Source of the DNA: Phanerodontia chrysosporium
Taxonomy: Eukaryota; Basidiomycota; Agaricomycetes; Polyporales; Phanerochaetaceae
Direction of reading: 5' to 3'
Assembly: GCA_001910725.1 (NCBI GenBank)
Contig: MJGA01000053.1
Coordinates: forward strand, 1 to 64,000
DNA: 64,000 bases
Every line of letters begins with the position of its first letter. Within the stretch, counting starts at the first letter, position 1. A model generated the notes under the pieces. That model saw nothing but the letters and a program-made list of their open reading frames with translations. It had not been told where the DNA came from and ran no database searches. The position numbers and the translations under genes are program-made. Positions 21,923 through 33,500 of the stretch are shown in pieces.

Positions 21923-23051
21923 TTGTATTAATTTGTAACCTTCTACGGTTATATTTATATATTTATAATTTTATTAAATAAAAAATGAAATATATAAAAC
22001 ATTAAGTATTATTTTCTAAAAATAAATACAGAGGCTAGATTTATTAATTATTAAGATATTATCTTTCTTTCTTACTGTTAGTTTCCTTTCAATTGTAATT
22101 AGTACTAGATTAGTTAGGTTTAATCTACGTTCATACTCTTATGATCGATACTAGCTAATATAAACACTTAAACTAGTTACGACTTTACAGTATTATTGAA
22201 GAGTGAGTTGACAAGACTTAAAGTAAAACAAGAGGAGGAAATTAAGTTAAAAATATAAATAATATTTAATCGTAATACTAAACTTTTTTCTATGTGCTAG
22301 TTTAATACAAATAGCTCCGACTATCTTTGACACTAAATAATTTAAGGTTTCGCTTTATTAGGCTGACTAATTAAACTCTAGGGTCCCTAGAGTTTTTTGT
22401 TACATTATTTTTACAATAAGGACCTTAAGTGTCATTGATTTTTAAGGTAGAGAGTATTTGATCTTTTTAAAGCGGAACCTGTGGCTTAATTGAGTGATTT
22501 ATTAGTTGGAGCTTCTGCTAATATTATAGATATAATTTTTTTATTTATTTTATTTTTTTTCACATATTATAATTCACTGTAGCTATTGAAAATATTTTAG
22601 CGGTTAACGGCTATCCGCGTTACCCGTTATACAAATTTGTATCTTTAGCGGGCTACAAAAAATGTGTCTAGACACATTTTATAACCCGTATATGGCAGAG
22701 CAGCCTAGCCTAGTCTAGCCAGTGCTAATCAAAAATTTAGAGTTATAAATTTTGATAAAGATGCTTAGCTTGCTTAGGCATCCTAGGAAGCCTAGGATGC
22801 CGTACTTAGTACGTTAGTACGTAGTACGGCACACAAAAATGATTAAAAATGAAAATATTATATTCATTTTTAACTTTACTGCCCTTTGGCCCTTGCTAAG
22901 GTAATTAGTTACAATCTTAAAATTGTAATTATTTATCATTTTTTGTCTTCTAACAAAATTTATAAGGCTAGATTTTTAAATTTTGTTATCTTGGATAACC
23001 TTTTCACTTTTTTTTCTTTAATTAAAAAAGACTGAAAAAATGCAAACTAGT
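21923..23051. other. Spacer between nad1 and trnR
   Basis: No gene recognised. 22590-22990 is a chain of hairpin elements, with gtacgtagtacggc motifs at 22797-22832. 22020-22500 is A+T-rich sequence without a long frame. Confidence 0.5.
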
Positions 23052-23122
23052 ATTTCTCTTTTGGACTCGAACCAAAGTTAACACTTTAGAAGAATGTTGT
23101 TTTACCATTAAACTAAGAGAAA
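23052..23122 (-). tRNA. trnR: tRNA-Arg (UCU)
   Basis: Minus strand: perfect acceptor tttctct/agagaaa, T arm tttgg-TTCGAGT-ccaaa, anticodon stem acatt/agtgt with loop ctTCTaa. Confidence 0.88.
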
Positions 23123-23410
23123 GTTTATTTATGTTTGTTTAGTACTAAAAATAATAAAATTTATTAATTATAATACTAAAATGATACTGGCTCAATTTGA
23201 CATAAATAAGTTTATCAGTAGTTGTTTAAAATAAAAAATTTGTTTATAAAATCCTTTTTATGCTAAAGCAGCTACAATAGTTAGAACTTAAAATTTGAAC
23301 TTGAACTAATAAAAAGAAAATCGTACAACTAAATGTAAGAAGAAGCAAAAAATATTTAAATTAAAATTTAATATTAAATGTTTTTACTAATTTGTAATCA
23401 TAATTAATCA

Positions 23411-23483
23411 AGGGTTTTGAAGGATTTGAACCCTAAAATTAAGCTTTGCAGGCCTACTACAGAACCATCTGTAAACAAAACCC
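23411..23483 (-). tRNA. trnC: tRNA-Cys (GCA)
   Basis: Minus strand: acceptor gggtttt/aaaaccc, T loop TTCAAAT, anticodon loop ctGCAaa. The exact outer bases may differ by one. Confidence 0.83.
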
Positions 23484-24087
23484 TATAAATTTTTTTATTT
23501 TATTTATAATTAAAGATTAGATTATCTAATTTTTTTAATTAATAATAAAACATTATTATTATAGAAATAGTATAAAAATACTACTCTTTTAGTAGAGACA
23601 GCTAATTACTTTACTAAATATTAGTTTAATTATAATTAACTAATATTTAATTTTCTTTTCTTTTAATACAGCTTCATAATCATTTTTAATATTAAGCAAG
23701 CCTAACACTCCATATTTTGGTCTTAATTTTTTCTAAATTTTTTTATTATATAGACCTAAGGGTAATCTAGGGTTATAGTACCTTGTTAATACCTTATTGG
23801 TATCACAAATTTTAATTTTATACTTAATTTGAATATCTTCTTAAAGATTATTGTTTTTTTGTTTGTTAACTTTTATATTTAGATACATAAGACACATGTT
23901 CTAAAGCTCTAGAAAGATAGTGTTGAGTAATTGTACCTATTAGAAATAAACTTGTTCTATGCGCTAAGACTTTTAAATTTGGCATTGTTAAAAAAATTTA
24001 AGATATAAAATATTTATACTGACTAATATCTTAATATTAGTATAGAGATAGTATTAAACAATTTCGAAGGCATTAATTATTTTTAGA
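23484..24087. other. Spacer after trnC
   Basis: A+T-rich; no gene is recognised. A minus-strand stretch at about 23640-23990 might be an eroded reading frame, but it has many stops. Confidence 0.4.
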
Positions 24088-24157
24088 TTTAACCCTGATT
24101 AGAACTGGTACCTACCCGTTTGACAATCTGGTACTCTACCTATTAAGCTATGGGCCC
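24088..24157 (-). pseudogene. Decayed copy of tRNA-Asp
   Basis: On the minus strand tagcttaataggtagagtac and ttgtcaa follow the sequence of trnD (11891-11963) closely. Two of the five anticodon-stem pairs are lost (ccaga/acggg), the T loop reads ttctaat, and no proper 3' acceptor strand pairs with the start. It is probably not functional. Confidence 0.72.
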
Positions 24158-24625
24158 TAAAATTTGTTGGACTTAATTTTTTTTTAGCTAGGAACAATTG
24201 ATAGCACATTCTTTTTTAGTCTATATAGATTACCCCTTTTACACTACTATTTAGATACTAATTTAAATAAAATAAATTAAATATTTTTTTTTATTAACCC
24301 TAATTTTGTATTTACTTTGGGGGTTAGAAACTTACAATATTTGATTATTAGGCTGAGAGCTATTGCGCTAATTCGCTAACGCTGCTTTAGCTTCAAGTAG
24401 GGAAGGCTAATATAATTTTATTAAGGTTAGAAAAAAAACAGTGTTTGTTATAGTTATATTATCTATAGTTTTCTTAAGTTGAAATTTAAGGGGAGGTGAT
24501 AAGGTGAATTTATTTCCTTTTATTGCTATTACTTATTGAAGATTGCCTACTTAATTTTATAACCTTAGTTAAGGATAAAGAGTTTATTAAGTTAGCATTT
24601 TATTTAAATAAGGGGGCTTAATTAC
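24158..24625. other. Spacer after atp6 (on its 3' side)
   Basis: A+T-rich sequence with no recognised gene or clear repeat. Confidence 0.4.
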
Positions 24626-25408
24626 TTAGTGTAGTTCAATTGCATCTTTAATATATGAACAAGTAAGTATTGTGAAAACGTAGGCTTGAATAAATGATAC
24701 GGCTAATTCTAGACCCATTATTGCTAAAAATAAACCAAATGGTATTATTGTAACTATAAACATTATAAAACCTCCTGAAAACATTTGATACAAGAATGTT
24801 GCCAATATTTTCATTAAAGTATGCCCAGCAACTACATTCGCAAAAAGTCTTATCCCTAATGAGAATGCTCTAGCTAAATATGAAACCATTTCAATTAAAA
24901 CCAATAAAGGTACAAGAGCTAGAGGTGTACCTGAAGGTACAAAATATTTGAAGAAGCTTTTATTATGGATTGACAAACCTAAAATTGTTACTGCTATAAG
25001 TATTGTAAAAGATAATCCGATTGATACCATTATAGAAGTTGTTATTGTGAAAGAATAAGGAACATTCCCGCATAAATTAGCAGTTAAAATAAAGAAAAAT
25101 AAAGAATATATAAATGGATAGTATACTTCTTTACCTAATTGTTCTCTTACCATTGAATTTATGCTTGCATATATGCTTTCTAAAGCTATTGACCATTTAG
25201 ATGGTACTAATTTATTTTCATTATTACTTAAATAATGTATGCTTAAAATTATAGCTAAAACTAAAATAGAATATAAAGCTAAATTAGTTAAATTTAAATG
25301 GAAAAACCCAAAAAAAGGTGAATTAATCCCTAATAAGTTTGTAACTTCAAATTGCTCTAAAGGAGAATTAACCATTAAAATTACGGTTTGATAATCAGTA
25401 TTTAACAT
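24626..25408 (-). CDS. atp6: ATP synthase subunit 6 (subunit a)
   Basis: A 260-residue proton-channel subunit of the Fo sector. It has five or six hydrophobic helices, the essential Arg in LARAFSLGIRLFANVVAGHT (about residues 178-197), and the closing helix with LELAVSFIQAYVFTILTCSY. Length matches fungal atp6. No intron. The start is the ATG at 25408; the stop is TAA at 24628-24626. Confidence 0.97.
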   Translation of the reverse strand: MLNTDYQTVILMVNSPLEQFEVTNLLGINSPFFGFFHLNLTNLALYSILVLAIILSIHYLSNNENKLVPSKWSIALESIYASINSMVREQLGKEVYYPFIYSLFFFILTANLCGNVPYSFTITTSIMVSIGLSFTILIAVTILGLSIHNKSFFKYFVPSGTPLALVPLLVLIEMVSYLARAFSLGIRLFANVVAGHTLMKILATFLYQMFSGGFIMFIVTIIPFGLFLAIMGLELAVSFIQAYVFTILTCSYIKDAIELH

Positions 25409-26153
25409 ATTTTATATGTTAGACATTCTTTTTTATGATATTATATTTTTAACTTTAACCTCAACTTGTGGTACACTAAGTTTTAATTATCCCCAGATAA
25501 TTGAGTATTTTTTTATTTTCTTTCATTTTTGAGACTTTATTTTCTTTTTTTAAGGTGGATTGCCGGCAGGACGGGGAGTACTTGAGGCCTACCTAATCAA
25601 AATTTATAACTATAAATTTTTTTTTATTATTAGGTTATTCAAATTTTTTTTTTATTTTTATTACACTATTTTATAGTAACTAGCCTAGCGCTAATAAAAA
25701 TTTATAAGCCTGCCGTACTAATAAAAATTTTATATTAAATAAAATTTACCGCTAGCGACTAAAGGGCCCAAAATTTTATATGGTCCAGCCCCGATCAACT
25801 ATATAACCTGTAAGGGTAGTATAATTCAATATAATATTAAAATAATATAAAGTTAAAATTTTCCAGGATTATAGAAAATTATTTATATTATTTTTAATAT
25901 TATTAGATTAATTAATTTTTATTTATTAAATCTAATAATTTTTCCACGATAATTATTAATAATTATCGGTAAAATTTAAATAATTCATATCTATTTATCT
26001 GAATATTAAAGTTAAATTTAACTCTAATTATTCTTACATAATAATAAAATAATTAAAATAAAATTTAGAATTTATAAATTTATTTTTTTTTTTAATTTTA
26101 TACTAGTCTTCTCTTTAATTATTTTATTATTATAGATTGAACGGTTATAAAAA
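25409..26153. other. Spacer between trnS(UGA) and atp6
   Basis: Contains hairpin modules at about 25680-25770 (taataaaaattttatattaa type). The rest is A+T-rich with no gene. Confidence 0.5.
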
Positions 26154-26241
26154 CGGGCACTGTAAGATTTGAACTTACGACTTTGTTTAGAAGTACTTAT
26201 TTTCAAGATAAGCGCCATAAACCGGACTCGGCCAAATACCC
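26154..26241 (-). tRNA. trnS: tRNA-Ser (UGA)
   Basis: Minus strand: acceptor gggtatt/agtgccc, T arm gtaag-TTCAAAT-cttac, anticodon stem cttat/ataag with loop ctTGAaa, and a long variable arm typical of serine tRNAs. Confidence 0.9.
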
Positions 26242-26595
26242 CATTTTGAATTATATTCTATAATTATCTCTTTTAGACTAAAGAATAATTAATAGAATTG
26301 AGGATATATAAAATTTTTTCCTCAGCATCCTTACACTAACTTTATTTTGTATTTCTAGTGTTTTATATTAAATTTTTACCTAAAATACAAATTTGCTGTT
26401 ATAAACGAAAAAAACAATTTTATAAACCTAAAGCTAGGTTGTTTGGAGGGCTAATCAGAGTATGATTTAAAGTTAATACTTAAAAGGGTGTTTTAATTAG
26501 ATATATAATGTATATTATTCTAACAAAAAAAAAAATTTAAAATTGAATCCTTTAACTCTAAATTTAGCCTTAGTAACCAAAGCAACACTAAATTA
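26242..26595. other. Spacer between divergent trnS and trnI
   Basis: Both tRNA genes point away from this stretch, so it is a likely place for divergent promoters. I could not identify a specific promoter sequence. Confidence 0.3.
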
Positions 26596-26667
26596 AAGCC
26601 CATAATTTAATGGTTAGAATAATCTCTTGATAGGAGTTTTGTAGGAGTTCGAATCTTCTTGGGCTTA
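26596..26667 (+). tRNA. trnI: tRNA-Ile (GAU)
   Basis: Perfect acceptor aagccca/tgggctt, T arm aggag-TTCGAAT-cttct, anticodon loop ttGATag closed by ctc/gag. Confidence 0.86.
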
Positions 26668-27528
26668 AATCAACAAAAAAAAAATTAAATTAAAAATTGG
26701 CTTATTTTTGCTAATTAATAATACGGATCTGGAACTCAATCACTAGTAGTGAATGAGTTCTTGCTTAATAAAAATTAAAATTAAAAAAAAAGGAAGAGAA
26801 GGAGAAAAGGCCTTAGTCTCAATAAGAAAATAGAGTGAGTTAGTTCAGCTTTAGCATAAAGACCGCAGGGTCACAAATTATTAGATTAGGGCTACAGTGA
26901 GTAACAGTGAAAAATTTGAATTAAAAATTTATTAATTTAATAATTATTAAATTAATATTAAAGTACTAAGTACTAAGCGCTAGCTATTTTAATTCTTAAT
27001 CTCATTAATAAACTTTCCTACTGCTATGCTAAAGCCGCTTAGTTTAAAAATTAAATTTTTTAATTCTATATTCATAAACTTTTTATGTTTATGTGTAGCA
27101 TTAATCCTCCGCGTTAGCGACATCTTTATATGTCGCTCCCCTACCTATGCCTTAGGCCTGTACTTTTTCTCTCTCGCTACGGTGCTAAGGTAAGGCTTAT
27201 AAAAATTTTATTTAATATAAAATTTTTATTATGGCCTGGCCGTACTTATAAAAATTTTAGTGCCTAGGCCCAAAATTTTTATTAAGGGCAGGCAAAGTGG
27301 TAAAATTTAAACTAATAAAAAAAAATAATTAGTAATCTATTTAACACAATCAACTATCTATTATACTAATTTAATGATTATTAATAATACAATAATTATA
27401 AACTCTTCTGTAACATTAATTACAAACACGCAGTTAAAAAAATTATTAAATTCATTTTTAATGTAAGTCTTGGTACCCTTTTGCAGGCAGCAAATACACA
27501 AATTTTAAATTCACTATCAAATTACTAT
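26668..27528. other. Spacer before cob
   Basis: Includes hairpin elements at 27192-27300 (tataaaaattttatttaata; ggcctggccgtac). No gene is recognised. A TTG-started frame from 27481 into cob is open but unlikely to be used. Confidence 0.5.
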
Positions 27529-30500
27529 ATGAGGCTTTTAAAGAAACAAGTTTTACTTAGATTTATAAATTCTTATGTTGTAGACTCCCCTCAACCCGCC
27601 AATATCTCTTATTTATGGAATTTCGGTTCATTACTAGCAACTTGCCTAGGTATACAAATATTAACAGGTATTTTTTTAGCTATGCACTATATTCCTAATG
27701 TAGATTTAGCTTTTACTTCGGTAGAACATATTTTATTGTGTTCTTAAAATTTTGGAATATGCTGAAAGTTCAAAAAAAATTAAAGTATATAACTACTTTT
27801 TATCCAAAGTAAAAATGTTAGTATAACTTGATAATCAGCAGAATTATAATATTCCCAGAGGCTATACCCGAAACTGAAACTAATTCAGAAGATATAGTCC
27901 AAAATTAATCTAATTTTAATCAAATAGATAGTATTTTAAAATTTACAGTAGCATCTATTACCTGCAAGTATAGTAATGCAAATTTATCTCAAACTGTGCA
28001 AAGCGAGCGAATCAAAACATTCACAGCAGCTTAAAGATAAATTTCATCAATGGTTCTTTTACAGAAGCCGCTACTATACAAAATTATAACTTTATTATCA
28101 TTTTTTATTTGTACCGCGTACTAAGACAAAAATAATTTATCTTTAAATTATTTTGTTTTAGGCCTCTGTAGCTCTTCTATAAAAATTAGACTAGTCTAAT
28201 TTTTAACGCAATGCTTAAAAAAATAATTAAATGTTATTAAAGATAACATTTTACCCTTAAGGGTTAAAATTTAAGAGTAAATTTTAATTATTTTTTTTTT
28301 GGTGCGCCTACCAGGAAACGAAACGAAACGAAACAGACTCTTTGGCAAAATAATTTATCTTTAAATTATTTTGTTTTAGGCAGCCATATCCCGCTAAATA
28401 AAATTAGCTAAAGACATCTTAAGATGTCTACTAAATTTTATTAGTAGGTACTATATAAAATTATAACTTTATTATAATTTTACCATAGACAAAGAGAGGG
28501 TCATTTATCTTAAGTCCTAATTCCAAAGGTTATGTAGTTTTTAGATTTATCATACCTCTTCATGTTGATGATCTAGAAGCTTTGCTGCAAATAAATAATA
28601 TTAGAGTAGTGAGAGTAGAAGGTAATTTTTCTGTTTTCGTAACCGCTTATTTAAATAGCATTCGGGAAGTTTTATTACCTATTTTTAATTTTTATAAATA
28701 TTCTCTATTAACTACTAAGGCTCTTTATTTATCTTATTTTATGAAAGCTATAGATATTAAATTGAATTCTCCTACACTCGCTACGCTAATTAAATATTAC
28801 AGACTTAACTAATATTTCTACTATTAAAAAGGTATGAATTTAGGTAGAACAACAAATTTCAGCAATTGAGTATAATAGTTTTATCAAAGATGTAAATGTT
28901 AGCCCTTTTTGGTTACTTGGTTTTGATGAAGGTGAAGGAACGTTTGGCGTTAAAAACCTTGTTCCTTATTTTCAAATAGTCCAACACAGTAAAAATAAAG
29001 CTATTCTAGATAAAATAAATTTATACTTAGGTTCAATACCTTAAGGAATAAGTAAAAGTACACCAAAACCTTTACTTAGCCCTTGGCTTTGGCTTAGGCT
29101 CTCTAATTTAATTCATTTTATCAAGTAGCAGTATAAAAAATAATTAAAAATTAATATATATTCATTTTTAACTTTATCTTGCTACTTAAAGTAAGTTGTT
29201 ATAATTTATTAATACAACTTATTATTTGTGAATCTTTGCTATTAAAAATGTTATCATATCTAACATTTTTTTTTTAATAGCTATAGCTGTAAATTTTAAT
29301 AAAAAACAAACGTATTATCATATATAATTAATAATATTGAGGTATTGTTTGATTACATTTTTCCATTTTAGCAGTTTTAGAATTTCAAACTCGTAAATTT
29401 AAGGATTTTTAATTATGGTCAATAGCTGTAAAATTACACAAATTTGGGTATTTTTATGAATCAAACGGACGTAAATTATTAATATCAATTGCTTCTTATA
29501 TTAATAAATATCGATACTCTACAAATTCTAAGGTACCTATCACAACTCCTACTCAAGATTAGATAGATAAGGTTTTATCTTTAAAACCTCCTTTTTATGT
29601 AAATAGTAATCTCATTTTACATTCTCAATACAATCAGGGTGGTCGATTTGGCTTCCCTGTTAACGTGTACAAGGAAGGTGTAAAAATTTAAGGTAGTCCT
29701 TTCCCTACTTAAATGCGAATCAAGCTATAGGTTTAATCTAGTACTAGGTCGAAAGATCAAAACAGGAAAACTTTAAAAAATATGTATTTATTTACATCTA
29801 CCCTCTCTAGCAAATAGTCCTTACAAAATTGCTAACTAATTTAGTTAAGTAAGGCTTAATTATAAAAATTTTATTTAATATAAAATTTTTATTAGTACGG
29901 CAGGCTAATAAATAATTTTTGATAGTACTAATTTTTTTTCGCTAGCTGATTAATCTTTAAATACTTTAAATCGCTAGATTCTAAAGCACTCCTTTGGTGG
30001 CCAGAGTGGTATATTGATCTACAATATTTAAAATTATATAATGATAATCACGTGATAGTTTATTTTACTATCTATGCTCCGTATATTTCAACCAAGATTA
30101 ATTTTGATTATGAGAGATGTTAATAACGGATGGGCTGTTAGATATGTTCATGCTAATACTGCTTCATTCTTCTTTATATTCGTGTACGCTCACATTGCTA
30201 GAGGTTTATACTACGGTTCATATAAATCACCTAGAGTTTTAGTATGGGCTATCGGAGTTATAATATTGGTAGTTATGATGGCTACAGCTTTCTTGGGTTA
30301 CTCACATAGCCCAAAATGGTTTAATTTAACTTTATACACTGGTAAATTTTTATAGTTTTTATATTAATAGGTTTAATAATATTTAATAGTTTTTTAGTAA
30401 GAATAAAAACGAATATGCCAATATATAATTCACAACCAAAACCAATTAATTCAAATAGTTTTAATTATATACAAAAGAGATATAAATCTACATTTAGTAA

Positions 30501-33500
30501 TAAAAATAATTTATTAGATAAATTTATTAAAGAAAATAAATTAGAGCCTGTATTTAGATATAATAATTTAGATTTAGATTAATCTAAGAAACTAATACAA
30601 AATGAGACCAAAGGTCTTAGCGGTATATATCTAATATTTAATAATATAACAGGTGATTATTATATTGGATCAGCTTCTACGAATAAAATTTATTCAAGAT
30701 TTTATAGACATTTAATTGCTCTAAGTGGAAGTAAAATATTAAAAATTGCAGTAAGAAAATATAAACTGTCCTCTAAAACAAAAAAGTAATCTTTGATTAC
30801 TTTTTTTAAGGTCTCCTAAACAAAACAAAAAAGTAATCTTTGATTACTTTTTTTTTTAAGTAGAAAGAAACAGACAAAAATTTTATTTAATATGTCCTTA
30901 CAAAATTATAACTTTATTATCATTTACCAAAGACTAAGACAAAGACATCTTAAGATGTCTACTAAATTTTATTAGTACTAATTTTTATTAGTACCGCTAT
31001 CAACAAAATAATTCAAATTTACTCATAAATTTTAACCCTTAAGGGTAAAATGTTATCTTTAAAAACATTTTATTATTTTTTTATCAGTTAAAAAAAATTA
31101 TAAATAGTTACAAGTAACTATTTATAATTTAATTTTTTGTAGGGCCGCTCTTTTTCATTTTTATTATTAGAATTATTTCCTGAAATTGTTAATAAAGAGA
31201 ATAATAAAATGTTATTAGACCTGGAAGATTTTTATCTAAAAACTTTATTGCCTAATTATAATATTTTGACAGAAGCTGGTTCAAGTTTTTGTTATAAAAC
31301 TTAATTAAGTAGAATGTCTTTGTCTTTGTCTTTGGTAAATTATAATAAAGTTATAATTTTTTATAGTACGCGGTAAATGAAAACCAATTATAGTAAAGAA
31401 AGAAAAGAATTTATAGGTAATTTAAATAGAAATAAAAACCTTTCTCCTGAAACTATCGAAAAAATTAGAGAAAGGGCTTTAAAAAGAGGAAAAATAATTA
31501 TTAAGCTATTTTAAATATGAAGAAAAAATCTAAATCTTTAATATTGTATAACTTAGATAAAACCGTATTTGGTATTTATTCTAGTATAGTAGAAGCTGCA
31601 AAAATTATTAAAGAAAAAACTATAACAAGAGCTTTAAAAACTCAAAAAAGATTATTAAAAAGAAGATTTATTGTATTATATAATACAAAATAAGAATATA
31701 TAAAGTTAAATTAAATTATAGTCCCACGAGTAAAAATTTTTATGCAATTTCTATAAAAAAAAATAAAAATTAAAGTGGAATATTCCTACAGGAATATTAA
31801 AGATAGTATTCTTTGGCAATGTTAGTGAAAACGGTTAAAGGTAAAAAAAAAAATTAAGACCGTCGGTTATATAGATAATCGCTACAGACTGGGTCACTAA
31901 TGGGTGGCTGAAATGCTGCTTAATGTACAGTCGAAACTCTTAGATTAAATATCTAATAAGATATACGAAGTTAAAGTTATCTTAGCTTTTTATTTACCCC
32001 TCATATTTTTAATATGTCTAAATATAATAAAAAGTGAGAAAGTATGTTTTACCTTATGGACAAATGTCATTGTGGGGTGCTACAGTTATTACTAACTTAC
32101 TAAGTGCTATACCATTTTTTGGGCAAGATTTAGTTGAGTCAGAAATTACAATTGGTATTAATGTTTTTAATTTTAAAACTACAGTTTTACCTATATTACC
32201 TACAGTAGGTATAGTTAGCAAACATGCTCTAAAAAAGGGAAAAAAAATAAAATTAGATAAGACTGATTATCTATCAATACCTTATTCATTTATAGCTTTT
32301 TTAGTAGGTTTAATAGACGGAGATGGCTATATTCAAATAACTAAAACAAAAAAAGGATTTATAACTATTAAAATGACCATTGGTTTAGGCTTAGAAGATT
32401 TATCTACTTTAGAGTATATTCATTCTGTATTAAAATTAGGAAAAATCTCGATATTTCGAGATCATAAAAACCCTAGTTGCAGATTAGTTATAAATAAAAC
32501 AGATTTACAGGAAATTATTTTTCCATTATTATTACATCACGGTATATTCTTTTTAACTGAGACTAGAAGATCTCAATTTGATCTAGCTATGTTTATCTTT
32601 AAAAATGATATTAAGTTGTATGATAAATTAACCAGAGATGTGCCTACAATTTTTAATTTACCTGATACACCTTCAGGTTATCTTAAGTTAGCTTTTTTTA
32701 ATAATTGGTTAGTTGGCTTTACAAATGCCGAAGGTTCTTTTTTATTTAAAAATAATAACGATGCATGTTTTCAATTAAAACAAATAACTCACCTTGATTT
32801 ATTTGAGGCCTTAAAACTATTATTTGATACTAAGCGGAACATTTATTTTGAAGGGGCTTCGGCTGCTTGCGTCGCTTGCGCACAAGACCTCGCAAAAAAT
32901 AGATACATTCAATTTTGTCTAAGTTCTAAAACTGATATACAAAAAGTAATAAATTTTTTTTCCTTTTCAGGTTTTCATCCTTTAATAGGCTTAAAAAGTA
33001 TTCAATACTTTAAATGGTTAACTAATTTACAAAATAGTTATCGATACAAATATCTTAATTTCCCTCTATAATAGAAATAATGAAACTAATTTTAAGTAAA
33101 ACTAAATAATAGTAAAAAAAAAAGCAAAAATAGTTATACCATTTTGTGAAGATTGGCTCCTTAAAACAGTAATGTTTTAGAGGCAAATGGGGAAAATTGC
33201 AAGGACATCTTAATTAATACCTCCTTAATTAAGGTTATTTGCAGCGGTGCTTGAACCGGTATTTCAGGCATATATTATTATTTATAATATTATATGTAGA
33301 ATGGGTCAAGAACGTTCAACGACTAACAAGTGAGTTATACCAACAATAAGCTTGACACGAAACCCCACAACCTATATAGGTTGAAGACATAGTCTAAACA
33401 TCGGTATCGATGAAAGTAGATATTTAAGACTCTACTATAAATACAATTGTAATCTGGGGAGGTTTTAGTGTTAATAATGCTACTTTAAACAGATTTTTCT

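Larger units (their letters stand above)
27730..30106 (+). other. cob intron 1 (group I)
   Basis: Early strings atatgctgaaagttc (27757) and aatcagcag (27833) belong to the core. The intron is enlarged by a 426-bp block of repeats and an eroded endonuclease gene. Confidence 0.75.

Noticed and set aside
27481..27528. Upstream TTG start for cob
   Set aside because: The ATG at 27529 gives the expected N-terminus; the extra residues are not conserved.
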